From an uncultured Pseudomonadales bacterium (GTDB lineage Bacteria > Pseudomonadota > Gammaproteobacteria > Pseudomonadales > Balneatricaceae): 64,000 bases of DNA. The stretch covers positions 308,501 through 372,500 of the forward strand of contig CALJVT010000002.1 of the NCBI GenBank assembly GCA_937773555.1, written 5' to 3'. A program made the translations under genes and the position numbers. Positions 10,581-19,005 of the stretch are shown piece after piece; position 1 is the stretch's first letter; every line of letters starts with the position of its first letter. Below the pieces are notes generated by a model that saw nothing but the letters and a program-made list of their open reading frames with translations, was not told the DNA's origin and ran no database searches.

Positions 10581-11822
10581 CTAGCTAGATACACCACCGC
10601 CAGCTTTGGGTTTACCAAAACCAAACCGCACCCAATGCATCACCAACATAGACAGCAGTGAGCAAACAGCCATGCCTAGGGCTACTGGGAAAATATCTGT
10701 ATCTACCGACATGCCGATCAAGCCCCCAATAGGAATAGAAATAAACATTGATCCAGCACCCACCACAGAAGCGCCCATCCCAGCTACCTGGCCCAAAGGT
10801 TCCATGGCCAAGGCATTGAGATTGCCAAACTGAAAACCAATGCCAGAAAAAATTACAAACAAAAAAGCCATTGTGTGCATTAGTGGTGGTACACCATCGT
10901 AAAACTGGGCATACATGTAAAGCCCTAAGGAACCTGTGAAGACCAGTAGGTTGGTTAGCTGCACCAGTCTAAACATGCCCCAACGCATGACCAGTTTAGC
11001 GTTGAGGTAGGAAGACATTAAGTTAGGAAATACTAAAGCGCCAAAATATAGAGGGAAGGCATCGCCTACGTCATAAATTTTTTGGAATAGCCACTGACTG
11101 GAGCTTAAGTATCCCAAAAAACCACCAAATACCAAACCACTGACTAAAGTATATCCCGCCGCAACACGGTTGCTTAGTACAAGGATAAATGCCTCCCACA
11201 GCACTTTAGGGTGAATGGAGCGGCGTTTTTCGTGGGTTAGTGTTTCGTCAAGCCGCAGCCAAGTCCAGATGCACAATAACACTGCTAAGATGATGTACAT
11301 GGCAAAAATGTATTGCCATGGTCCAAACCAAAGCAATATTTGCCCTAGCATAGGTGCACAAATGGGCACGATCATGAATACTGCGCCAGACAGTGACATG
11401 ATGCGTGCCATGGCTCGGCCGCTAAAACAATCTCTGGCTAAGGCCGACACCATAATGCGGGGTCCAGATGCGCCTATACCCTGTAAAAAGCGCCCAATAA
11501 GCATCATCTCTAAAGACTGTGCGGACATTGCTAATAGGCAGCCCAGTATAAAAAAGGCAAAACCCACATAAATTCCAGGTAATCGACCTACACGGTCAGA
11601 GACAGGGCCATATATGAGTTGACCTATGGCAAAGCCGGCAAATAGGCTGGTAATGACCAATTGAATTTCACTTCCGCCGACACTAAATTCCAGCGCCATA
11701 AAACCCAACGCTGGTAACACTGCGTCGATAGACAAAGCCACCACAGACATTAATGATGCCATGAGAAAAATGAATTCAACCATACCGATACGTATGGTTG
11801 TTGTGGAGGGCTGGTTAGACAT
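10581..11822 (-). CDS. MFS multidrug/metabolite transporter, Bcr/CflA type
   Basis: This 12-helix major facilitator protein of about 413 residues carries LIYGPVSDRVGRLPG, the signature loop between helices 2 and 3 that is typical of the Bcr/CflA drug-proton antiporter subfamily. RFLQGIGASGPRIM in helix 4 also matches that group. The longest open frame begins at a TTG (11840), but the ATG at 11822 giving MSNQPSTTTIRIGM is preferred. It lies between the two cob units on the same strand, after a terminator-like hairpin. Its role is unknown: it may export a drug, a peptide or a corrinoid-related compound, but only position suggests the last. It may be an unrelated passenger. Confidence 0.88.
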   Translation of the reverse strand: MSNQPSTTTIRIGMVEFIFLMASLMSVVALSIDAVLPALGFMALEFSVGGSEIQLVITSLFAGFAIGQLIYGPVSDRVGRLPGIYVGFAFFILGCLLAMSAQSLEMMLIGRFLQGIGASGPRIMVSALARDCFSGRAMARIMSLSGAVFMIVPICAPMLGQILLWFGPWQYIFAMYIILAVLLCIWTWLRLDETLTHEKRRSIHPKVLWEAFILVLSNRVAAGYTLVSGLVFGGFLGYLSSSQWLFQKIYDVGDAFPLYFGALVFPNLMSSYLNAKLVMRWGMFRLVQLTNLLVFTGSLGLYMYAQFYDGVPPLMHTMAFLFVIFSGIGFQFGNLNALAMEPLGQVAGMGASVVGAGSMFISIPIGGLIGMSVDTDIFPVALGMAVCSLLSMLVMHWVRFGFGKPKAGGGVSS

Positions 11823-11860
11823 AACGTTTATACGAAACAAAAGGAACCCGTATAATAACG

Positions 11861-11885
11861 AAAAAGCCCCTTCATAGGGTTTTTA
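11861..11885 (-). terminator. Terminator-like hairpin after cobM
   Basis: An A-tract, a GC core of three pairs, a 7-base loop and a T-tract lie 43 bp after the cobM stop. Read on the plus strand the stem is eight pairs with one G-T wobble; on the minus strand that wobble becomes one mismatch. It is a moderate candidate for ending the riboswitch-led cob unit before the MFS gene. Confidence 0.4.
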
Positions 11886-11927
11886 CTTTAAGATGAGGCT
11901 GTTTACTTGTGTTTAAAAGCGCTTGAA

Positions 11928-12704
11928 CTAGCCTATGTTTTTATTATGATCTTTCTTGCGGTAGATATGGGCCTTGTTTTCATCGTACAGGTACGAATCA
12001 TCAAAGTTCTCAGCATCTAATACATGACCTACTAAAATCAACGCCGTGCGGGTAAATTTCTTAGCGCGCACTTTAGCCACTATATCACCTAGAGTACCTG
12101 TCACCTTGTCTTGGTCTGGCCAGCTGGTGCGATAACACACAGCCACTGGGCAGTCTTCGCCATAGTGGGGGACCAGGTCTTCCACAATTTTATGAATACG
12201 AGTAACACCTAAGTGTATAGCTAAGGTAGCACCTGTAGCAGCTAATGCGGGCAAACGCTCACGATCTGGGAAGGGGGTTTTGCCTTCGTAGCGGGTAAGG
12301 ATTACTGTTTGTGAAATGCCAGATAAGGTAAGCTCTTTGCCCAGCCATGCGGCTGATGCAGAATAGGCTGTTACCCCTGGGATAATTTCGTAATCAATTT
12401 CTAATGCTTCTAGGCGGCGCATTTGCTCGCCAGTGGCACCATATAATGAGGGATCGCCAGAGTGTACCCGGGCCACATGCTGGCCTTTGGCGTGAGCATC
12501 GGCCATTAGCTCTACCTGAGCATCCAATGCCAGTGCTGCAGTGTCTATGACTAGGGCGCCGCGTGAACGTGCCGTTTCCATATTTTCATCTGGTATTAAT
12601 GACCCTGCAAAGAGCACCACGGGTGCTGCATCCAGTAAGCGTTGACCTTTAAGGGTCATTAGCTCTGGATCACCCGGGCCTGAGCCAATAAAATATACAG
12701 TCAT
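11928..12704 (-). CDS. cobM: Precorrin-4 C11-methyltransferase CobM
   Basis: This SAM-dependent tetrapyrrole methylase (258 residues) methylates C-11 of precorrin-4 to give precorrin-5. The N-terminus VYFIGSGPGDPELMTLKG is the CobM/CbiF form of the family P-loop, followed by VVLFAGSLIP, VARVHSGDPSLYGATGEQM, PGVTAYSASAAWLGKELT and LAIHLGVTRI, all typical of CobM. Length is normal. It is the last gene of the riboswitch-led unit, 33 bp after cobJ, and a terminator-like hairpin follows it. The C-terminus is rich in lysine (YRKKDHNKN). Confidence 0.95.
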   Translation of the reverse strand: MTVYFIGSGPGDPELMTLKGQRLLDAAPVVLFAGSLIPDENMETARSRGALVIDTAALALDAQVELMADAHAKGQHVARVHSGDPSLYGATGEQMRRLEALEIDYEIIPGVTAYSASAAWLGKELTLSGISQTVILTRYEGKTPFPDRERLPALAATGATLAIHLGVTRIHKIVEDLVPHYGEDCPVAVCYRTSWPDQDKVTGTLGDIVAKVRAKKFTRTALILVGHVLDAENFDDSYLYDENKAHIYRKKDHNKNIG

Positions 12705-12737
12705 AATGTTGTCCTGTGTTTTGCCAAAAATTTGTGA

Positions 12738-13514
12738 TTAAAGCTTCTTTTTATATCCGCGAGGGGTATAAACCCACTCTTTGGTGCCATTCACTATGTG
12801 CCTAGATTCGCTGTTGCCCACGGAGACAAGGGTAAACATGTCCACGTCTTTGGCATCTAATTCATCTAAACGAATGATGGTCACCTGCTCTTCTGGGCGC
12901 GTAAGCTGACGACCGACTAATACTGGTGTTGAAGCTGGGCGGTGCTGTAACAAAATGTCGCGGGCTTTGTTAAGCTGCCAATCACGTTTTTTAGACACAG
13001 GGTTATAGAAAGACACTACAAAATCGCCTTCGCCAGCTTTTTCAATCCGCTTAAGAATGGTTTCCCAAGGCGTGAGCAAATCTGACAAAGAAATAGTGCA
13101 AAAGTCATGTCCCAACATAGCGCCTACGCGGCTGGCACCCGCTTGCATGGCAGAAATTCCTGGAATAACTTCTAACTCTACATCTAACCATTCTGGGTGA
13201 TTCTCCTTACCCTCTAACTGCATGTCGAGTAATTCAAATACCAAGGTCGCCATGGCATAAATGCCAATATCACCGCTAGAAATGAGTGAAGTAACCTTGC
13301 CACTCGCAGCCAAATTTAACGCCAAACGGGCGCGACCAATTTCTTCGCCTAGGGGTAAGTCATAGTGCTGTTTGCCGTCACATACATCACCTAAAATATC
13401 TAGGTAGAGGCCGTATGCCACTAGGTCTGTACTGGCAGCAATAGCAGCGTGGGCACGAGGCGCCACTAACTGTGCATCACCTGGGCCGGTACTGACGATA
13501 AATAATTTACTCAT
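12738..13514 (-). CDS. cobJ: Precorrin-3B C17-methyltransferase CobJ
   Basis: This tetrapyrrole methylase of 258 residues performs C-17 methylation and ring contraction. It has the STGPGDAQLVAPRAHAAI start, VAYGLYLDIL, SSGDIGIYAMATLVFELL, PGISAMQAGASRVGAMLGHD and the FCTISLSDLLTPWE segment that marks CobJ/CbiH. It stands alone here rather than fused to CbiG. CobJ of Pseudomonas denitrificans works on precorrin-3B made by CobG. Since no CobG or CobZ is visible in the window, its actual substrate route in this organism is open. Gaps of about 33 bp separate it from cbiG and cobM. Confidence 0.95.
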   Translation of the reverse strand: MSKLFIVSTGPGDAQLVAPRAHAAIAASTDLVAYGLYLDILGDVCDGKQHYDLPLGEEIGRARLALNLAASGKVTSLISSGDIGIYAMATLVFELLDMQLEGKENHPEWLDVELEVIPGISAMQAGASRVGAMLGHDFCTISLSDLLTPWETILKRIEKAGEGDFVVSFYNPVSKKRDWQLNKARDILLQHRPASTPVLVGRQLTRPEEQVTIIRLDELDAKDVDMFTLVSVGNSESRHIVNGTKEWVYTPRGYKKKL

Positions 13515-13547
13515 GTTGATCTCGTGCTTATTGGGTAGGTTTAAGGG

Positions 13548-14351
13548 TTAATCTTGTTCGCCAATTGAACCAGCACCGGGCGGAAATGCTCGGGCTATAG
13601 CACAAGTTGCTTTAGGTGTTTTTAGTTTAGCTTGCAGTAGCTCGGCTTCATTACCAGTGGCCTGTTGAGCCGACCAGAGTGCGGCAGACTCTGCTACGCC
13701 ATAAACCCCTACAGTGTCGTACACATACTGTGAAGGGTTAATAAGTTGGTCATTTACAGCAGCCAAAGCCTCAGCTGAATAAGTTTGGAAACTTTTCCCA
13801 AGGCTTTGAGCCAAGTCGATAAGGCCCGTCTCATCCGCTTTAATGTCAATGCTGTTTATGCTGACAATGTCGTTAATAGTGAGGCCTTTTTCAAACAAGC
13901 ATTGGTTTAAAAATTCTAATAAGTGCTCTTTACTGCAACCGCGCTCGCAGCCCATGCCTACGGTATACACAGGCTGCAGGTATGGCTGAGCAGTGGTCAT
14001 GGCTAGCTGTGCATCTAGTAGGTCGCTCACTTGGCGACCCCATTCGTTAGCACCACCTTCATGGCCAGACAGCAACGGAATAACAAACTGACCTTGTTCA
14101 TCGAGCACTAATACGGCAGGATCGCGGTATTTATCTAATAAAACAGGCGCCAAAGTGCGCACAGCAATGCCGGTGGCACAGATTAAAATAAGCCGTTCCT
14201 CGTGGGTAAAAGCCGTTTGAACAGTTTCGGCAAAGGGCTGAGGTTTGAGTTCAAATGAAACCAAGGCGTTTGGGTCCTTAGCCAACAGCAGTATTTTTAA
14301 ACGCTCTCCTAGCAGTGCACCAGCTTTAGTTAAGGCAAAAATACGGATCAT
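13548..14351 (-). CDS. cbiG: CbiG-type protein without the middle domain (CbiG_N + CobE/CbiG_C)
   Basis: CbiG opens the delta-lactone of cobalt-precorrin-5A and releases acetaldehyde in the anaerobic pathway; CobE is a shorter relative of its C-terminal part in aerobic pathways. This protein has 267 residues, against about 350 for Salmonella CbiG. The N-terminal domain is clear (ICATGIAVRTLAPVLLDKY at about 57-75, PLLSGHEGGANEWGRQVSDL at about 91-110). The C-terminal domain follows almost at once (TVGMGCERGCSKEHLLEF at about 129-146, TCAIARAFPPGA near the end). The stretch of about 80 residues normally between them is missing. The gene overlaps cobI as ATGA and is 33 bp before cobJ. It is probably functional because the domain joints are clean and the frame is open. 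Confidence 0.85.
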   Translation of the reverse strand: MIRIFALTKAGALLGERLKILLLAKDPNALVSFELKPQPFAETVQTAFTHEERLILICATGIAVRTLAPVLLDKYRDPAVLVLDEQGQFVIPLLSGHEGGANEWGRQVSDLLDAQLAMTTAQPYLQPVYTVGMGCERGCSKEHLLEFLNQCLFEKGLTINDIVSINSIDIKADETGLIDLAQSLGKSFQTYSAEALAAVNDQLINPSQYVYDTVGVYGVAESAALWSAQQATGNEAELLQAKLKTPKATCAIARAFPPGAGSIGEQD

Positions 14352-15079
14352 GAAAGGCGCTCCCGCTTAAGGACTACAAACAAAGAGAAGTATGGGCCTG
14401 TTGTATTAGCTAACTGTGTGACATCAGTTAAAATTTCTTCGTTGTCACGGCCTATGTACGCAAGGTAACTCGCATCTGCTGTACGCCCTGTTTTATCAAG
14501 TATGGCAAGGATGCGGGCTCGGGCCCGGCCTGCTTTCATGATCACCACACTGTCGTGGCTAATAAGGGCTTGCTCTAGTTGCGCATCAGTGTGCCGACCA
14601 CTCATTACTACAAAGGATTCTTGTAACAGCGTGAGGGGCTGCTGCAATGCTGATGCTGCAGCGTTTACAGAGGAGATTCCAGGCACTACAAGACACTCAT
14701 GTGAATCACTCAAACGCTCTAGTAGATAACTAAAAGACCCAAAAAATAGTGGATCACCTTCACATAAAAAGACCACAGACTTTCCTGATTTTATGTGTAC
14801 AGAAATCTGTGCTGCACCCAAATCGTAGGCAGCATTAGCGGCAGTGCGATCTGTGCTCATGGGCATAGGAATGGCTACTTCTTCGGCAGGGGTGCTGCGG
14901 CTTGTTATGCTTAGGCTAGCAATATCACGGGCTTGTGAAGTGCCTATTTGGTTAGACAAATAACAAATCACATCGGCACCTTGGATAAGGTGGTGTGCCT
15001 TTAGAGTGATCAATAATGGATCACCAGGGCCTACACCTACGCCGTAAAATACACCAGATTTAGCTTGGAAGTTATGCAT
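14348..15079 (-). CDS. cobI: Precorrin-2 C20-methyltransferase CobI
   Basis: This tetrapyrrole methylase of 243 residues converts precorrin-2 to precorrin-3A. It is recognised by FYGVGVGPGDPLLITLKAHH, the family start with the extra V-G-V-G, by PMSTDRTAANAAYD typical of CobI/CbiL, by FLCEGDPLFFGSFSYLLERL and by PGISSVNAAASAL. The start ATG at 15079 coincides with the last base of the cobL stop, and the 3' end overlaps cbiG by four bases. This supports strong translational coupling within the operon. The substrate comes from CysG, encoded in the other unit. Confidence 0.95.
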   Translation of the reverse strand: MHNFQAKSGVFYGVGVGPGDPLLITLKAHHLIQGADVICYLSNQIGTSQARDIASLSITSRSTPAEEVAIPMPMSTDRTAANAAYDLGAAQISVHIKSGKSVVFLCEGDPLFFGSFSYLLERLSDSHECLVVPGISSVNAAASALQQPLTLLQESFVVMSGRHTDAQLEQALISHDSVVIMKAGRARARILAILDKTGRTADASYLAYIGRDNEEILTDVTQLANTTGPYFSLFVVLKRERLS

Positions 15080-16362
15080 TAGTTTGCTGTCTCTAGGGCT
15101 TTATGCCAGCTCATTAAGATGATTGGTAAGGCAGGCCGCAATACATCTTGCCCAGCAATGGTGTCTTGGCGGCTTATAGCCACTTGTAGATAATTTTCGG
15201 GTTGTTGGCCAATCAGCTGGGTAAAGTCTCTCAATGTTGCCTTGCTTGGCTCGGTAACGGCACTGGCTACAAGGCGTCCACCGGGCTTAATGCGCTGCCA
15301 AGCTAACTGCAATATGGCGCTAAGTTCACCACCACTACCGCCAATAAAAACCTTGTCTGGATTGGGTAGTCCTACAAGACAATCAGGCGCCCTGCCTTGC
15401 TTAATAAGTAAGTTAGCACTCACTCCAAAAGCATCTATATTGGCATTTAGACAAGCCACACGTTGGCTGTGATGTTCAATACCATACACGTGTCCTGAGG
15501 GGTTCCAAAGTGCCCATTCAATAGCTACGCCACCACAGCCTGCGCCTATGTCCCATGCTATATCTTGGGGTGAGGGCTGCAACAAACTGAGAATATTAAG
15601 CCTCACTTCACGTTTTGTAAGCAGGCCTTTGCCAGATTCCCCATCAGTTACAAAGTGGGCATCTGCTATACCTGGGAAGCTAGGCATTACATTACCACCA
15701 CCCAACGTGCGAACTACTGTGACGTGAAGTGGATGGAAGGTCTGACTAGATTGCAAAAGTGTTTTTGCATCAAATTGTTGAGACCTTTGATCCGCATACC
15801 CTAAGCGCTCGCACACATGCATTACTGAGTGTGGCAAGTTTGCCGATACTAAGGCTTGAGCAATGGCTTTGGGATGACTGTGCTTATCGGTAAGAATCAA
15901 TAGGTTGCGATGGGGCTGTAAGTGCCGATTAAGGTAGTTTAGTGGCCGCCCATGGAGGCTCACTAGCTGCGCATCTTGTAATGACAGGCCGGTTAATTCG
16001 CATGCCCCTTGTAAGCTTGAAACGCCACTAATACAGACCACGTCATAGCCTAATTTTGGACTAAATGTGCTTTGTAAATATTTGCCAATGCCAAATAACA
16101 ATGGATCCCCTGAGGCTAGAATGACCACATGATCAAAGCCCTTAATGTCATTAACAATGTGCTTGAGTTTGGGTAAAGCCATCAGCACTTGATGTGAAGT
16201 AGGCCCACCCTCACACTTAGGTGGAGCAAACAGTGGTCCAACACTTTCTAGCTGCCTAGGTGACCCCATAATGCAATCGCAAGAGCGCAAGGCTTTTAGG
16301 GCCTTTTCATTCAATAATGGGGGTTGGCAAATGCCTAAGCCAATAACTGTTATTTTAGGCAT
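15079..16362 (-). CDS. cobL: Precorrin-6Y C5,15-methyltransferase (decarboxylating) CobL, CbiE-CbiT fusion
   Basis: CobL adds methyl groups at C-5 and C-15 and decarboxylates the acetate side chain at C-12, giving precorrin-8X. The 427-residue protein has an N-terminal CbiE-type methylase domain (ITVIGLGICQPPLLNEKALK, VVILASGDPLLFGIGKYLQ) and a C-terminal CbiT-type Rossmann methyltransferase (TKREVRLNILSLLQ, then DIGAGCGGVAIEWALWNPSG, FIGGSGGELS). Both halves look intact. It shares boundary bases with cobH upstream and cobI downstream. The fused form is usual in aerobic-pathway bacteria. Confidence 0.95.
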   Translation of the reverse strand: MPKITVIGLGICQPPLLNEKALKALRSCDCIMGSPRQLESVGPLFAPPKCEGGPTSHQVLMALPKLKHIVNDIKGFDHVVILASGDPLLFGIGKYLQSTFSPKLGYDVVCISGVSSLQGACELTGLSLQDAQLVSLHGRPLNYLNRHLQPHRNLLILTDKHSHPKAIAQALVSANLPHSVMHVCERLGYADQRSQQFDAKTLLQSSQTFHPLHVTVVRTLGGGNVMPSFPGIADAHFVTDGESGKGLLTKREVRLNILSLLQPSPQDIAWDIGAGCGGVAIEWALWNPSGHVYGIEHHSQRVACLNANIDAFGVSANLLIKQGRAPDCLVGLPNPDKVFIGGSGGELSAILQLAWQRIKPGGRLVASAVTEPSKATLRDFTQLIGQQPENYLQVAISRQDTIAGQDVLRPALPIILMSWHKALETAN

Positions 16363-17003
16363 TAGTAACGCTCGCCAATGTTACAGCGCAGTAATGCGTT
16401 CACTACAGAAGACGCAGCAGCGCTGCCACCTTGGCGGCCAAGCAAGGTAATGCACTGAACGCCTAGCTCTTCATGGATGTCCCAGAGGGCTTGCTTAGAC
16501 TCAGCAGCGCCCACAAAACCTACAGGAATACCTACGATTAAAGCAGGTTTAGCTGCGCCTGATTTGATCATTTCTAATAAGCGAAATAATGCGGTGGGTG
16601 CATTACCAATCACCACTACGCTGTCTCTAAGCTGATCACCCCAAAGGTCTAACGCGGCCATAGAGCGAGTTTCACCCCGCGCTTTGGCCATTGCTGCTGT
16701 ATCTTCATGGTTTAAATAGCATAGGGGTGGGCTTTGGATCATACGCTTAGTAATACCCTGCTTTACCATTTCTACATCACATAATATGGCGTTATGGTTG
16801 GCCAGTGCGGCACGGCCTGCTTCGCACGCATTGACACTGATACGCATCTGACGCGCCACATTGGGGTCACCCACACTGTGGACAACACGCATCACCACTT
16901 GTTGGGCATCTGTGCTTAAACCTGCTAGATCTGTTAGCTGGCGAATCTGGCGAAAGCTATCTTGCTCAATAGCGTGGGGATTAGGCTGGTATAGAAAGCT
17001 CAT
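16362..17003 (-). CDS. cobH: Precorrin-8X methylmutase CobH
   Basis: CobH moves the C-11 methyl group of precorrin-8X to C-12, forming hydrogenobyrinic acid. The 213-residue length is normal. The catalytic histidine lies in MRVVHSVGDPNVARQM (about residues 38-53), and the glycine-rich phosphate/carboxylate loops PALIVGIPVGFVGAAESKQA and TLLGRQGGSAAASSVVNALL are present. The ATG at 17003 lies two bases after the TGA of a tiny possible open frame in the 81-bp gap after cobK. Its stop shares a base with cobL. Confidence 0.95.
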   Translation of the reverse strand: MSFLYQPNPHAIEQDSFRQIRQLTDLAGLSTDAQQVVMRVVHSVGDPNVARQMRISVNACEAGRAALANHNAILCDVEMVKQGITKRMIQSPPLCYLNHEDTAAMAKARGETRSMAALDLWGDQLRDSVVVIGNAPTALFRLLEMIKSGAAKPALIVGIPVGFVGAAESKQALWDIHEELGVQCITLLGRQGGSAAASSVVNALLRCNIGERY

Positions 17004-17004
17004 A

Positions 17005-17088
17005 TCACAAAAACCTAGTGTTTATGGCCATGGCCATTTTGATGGTGATGCACATTTTTATTAGTGTCTGGTTTATTTGAGTCATCAT
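17005..17088 (-). other. Possible 27-codon frame and out-of-frame His-rich remnant between cobK and cobH
   Basis: An ATG overlapping the cobK TGA (ATGA) opens 27 codons that stop two bases before cobH. In the -1 frame the same DNA reads without a stop as DDSNKPDTNKN then VHHHQNGHGHKH, a strongly histidine-rich tail like those on metal chaperones. That frame has no good start except a GTG just before the histidines. It may be a degraded small metal-binding gene or chance. Support is weak. Confidence 0.25.
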
Positions 17089-17840
17089 GCTATTACTGCC
17101 ATTGGCGTTTCAGCCCATGCCTGTAAACGATCTATTAATGCACCAAAGTCCTTTTCTGTAGGGCCGGTGATATGTGGGCGTTGTAACATAAATACGGGCA
17201 CTTTAAGGGTGCGTGCTGCAGCAAGCTTGGCTTCTGTAGCGCTACCGCCACTATTTTTGCTAGCAATCACTTGAATGTGATGCTGCTTTAATAATGCTAG
17301 CTCGCAGGCTTCATTAAATGGGCCTATAGCTTTGATCCAATTAACGTGACTGGGCAATGGGTGTGGCGGCTGCACGGCAGTGCGCAACCAAATGTGTTGG
17401 TCTGATTTTAAAAAAGCGAGCTCCTTGGGGCTCACTTGGCCTAAGGTAAGCAATACACGCTGATAGCCAGAAAGTGCAGTTAGCAGTTTTTCTTTAGTGC
17501 TAAATAAGCGCCAATCATCGCCTACTTTTTGCTGCCACGTGGGCCTTAAAAAACGCCAGTAGTTTATACCTAATTCGCTAGAAGCCTGCCGTGCATGATC
17601 GCCCATGGTAGTGCTAAATGGGTGGGTTACATTAACAATGCCATCAATATGTTGTGTTTTGCAGTAGGCGCTTAGGCCGCCAAACTGCGTGAAGCCACCG
17701 CTAACTACGGTAGCTGGCACGTTTGGTTGGCGTACAAGACCAGCCACGCTGTAGACTAACTCTAATGATGGCTGGGTTAGGTGCATGACTGTAGCCAAAT
17801 GGCGAGCATCGGCGGTGCCACCTAAGATCAATAGTTTCAC
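17085..17840 (-). CDS. cobK: Precorrin-6A reductase CobK
   Basis: CobK reduces the C18-C19 double bond of precorrin-6A with NADPH. The 251-residue protein starts MKLLILGGTADARHLATVM, the nucleotide-binding signature of the family. It carries VNVTHPFSTTMGDHARQASS with the conserved H-P-(F/Y), and a C-terminal VIASKNSGGSATEAKLAAAR motif followed by VPVFMLQRP. It overlaps the cbiD stop by four bases. An 81-bp gap, the largest within this stretch of the operon, separates it from cobH. Confidence 0.94.
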   Translation of the reverse strand: MKLLILGGTADARHLATVMHLTQPSLELVYSVAGLVRQPNVPATVVSGGFTQFGGLSAYCKTQHIDGIVNVTHPFSTTMGDHARQASSELGINYWRFLRPTWQQKVGDDWRLFSTKEKLLTALSGYQRVLLTLGQVSPKELAFLKSDQHIWLRTAVQPPHPLPSHVNWIKAIGPFNEACELALLKQHHIQVIASKNSGGSATEAKLAAARTLKVPVFMLQRPHITGPTEKDFGALIDRLQAWAETPMAVIA

Positions 17841-18997
17841 AGCACAGTCTCTGTATTAGTGGGTTGTTCACCAAAGGCGCTGGCTAATAATTTGCCTTGC
17901 CTGTTCACTGCAAAAACCTCTAGCTGCACAGAGCTTGGCACTGTTGTTTGCGCAAAATTTAGGGCGTTTTGACAGACAGCGTCGGCTAAATCTATGCCGT
18001 GTTGTTGGCATAATCCCAGCGCTTCTAAGCTGGTATTGCAGGCCTTTATGGACGTTGCTAAGGCCTCATCTGCACCTAGCTTGCGGGCCACGTCTGACAG
18101 CTTGACTAAGTTGATGGATGAGCGGCTGCTATGCAAGTCTAAATGGCCATCTGCTAGCTTGCTAATTTTTCCAAAACCGCCACAAATAGTAACGCGTTTT
18201 ACAGGGGCCTTTTTAAGGTGTTTCAAAACTGCACCAGCAAAGTCTCCCATTTCAATAAGCTGCATGTCATTAAGCCCATAATGCTCACTAATAAAGGCTT
18301 CGCTAGCATTACCGGTAGAAGCTGCCACATGGGTGTAATCGTTTGAAGCGGCCACATCCAGCCCTTGATGAATGGATGCAATCCACGCACTGCAAGAATA
18401 AGGGCGTACAATACCTGTTGTGCCCAAAATGGATAAACCACCTAGAATCCCCAAGCGGCCATTCATGGTTTTTTTGGCAATTTCTTCGCCATTGACTACA
18501 CCAACAGTCACTTGAAAACCATCGGTGTACTGATAAAATACACCAAGACGTGTGAGATGCTCACTCATCATTTGCCTAGGTATTGGGTTGATGGCCGCTT
18601 GGCCCACGTCTATCACCAAGCCAGAGCGAGTGACCGTGCCTACGCCTTTGCCAGCAATGAAGCTAATGCCTTTTTGCGCAACCAATTTTACTGATACCCA
18701 AATAGTGGCGCCATGAGTGGCATCTGGGTCATCACCTGCATCTTTAGTAGTTTGCGCATATGCGCTAGTGGCGCTGCGCATTTCCACTAACGTCAGTTCT
18801 AAATCTACGTGCTTGCCTGCTTTTTGGCTGGCTTCTTTAGCGTTGGGCCTTTTAATGGGTAGGGTAACGCTAACACTAGTTTTTTTAACCTTGCCAAGCA
18901 ATAAATGACCCACAGCTAAACAGCAAGCCGTAGCGCAAGTGCCGGTAGTCAAACCGGTACGCAGGGGCTGTTTTTGTTCGCTAGATTCGGGCCACAT
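17837..18997 (-). CDS. cbiD: Cobalt-precorrin-5B C1-methyltransferase CbiD
   Basis: CbiD is the C-1 methyltransferase of the anaerobic pathway and also replaces CobF in Pseudomonas-type aerobic clusters. The 386-residue protein has the diagnostic N-terminus LRTGLTTGTCATACCLAV, then GVGTVTRSGL with the following IGQAAINP-like segment, GGLSILGTTGIVRPYSCSAW, and ICGGFGKISKLADGHLDLHS. No CobF is visible, so CbiD presumably performs the C-1 methylation. The gene follows cobB by 8 bp and overlaps cobK by 4 bp. The start ATG at 18997 is well placed. Confidence 0.95.
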   Translation of the reverse strand: MWPESSEQKQPLRTGLTTGTCATACCLAVGHLLLGKVKKTSVSVTLPIKRPNAKEASQKAGKHVDLELTLVEMRSATSAYAQTTKDAGDDPDATHGATIWVSVKLVAQKGISFIAGKGVGTVTRSGLVIDVGQAAINPIPRQMMSEHLTRLGVFYQYTDGFQVTVGVVNGEEIAKKTMNGRLGILGGLSILGTTGIVRPYSCSAWIASIHQGLDVAASNDYTHVAASTGNASEAFISEHYGLNDMQLIEMGDFAGAVLKHLKKAPVKRVTICGGFGKISKLADGHLDLHSSRSSINLVKLSDVARKLGADEALATSIKACNTSLEALGLCQQHGIDLADAVCQNALNFAQTTVPSSVQLEVFAVNRQGKLLASAFGEQPTNTETVL

Positions 18998-19005
18998 AAC
19001 TTAAA

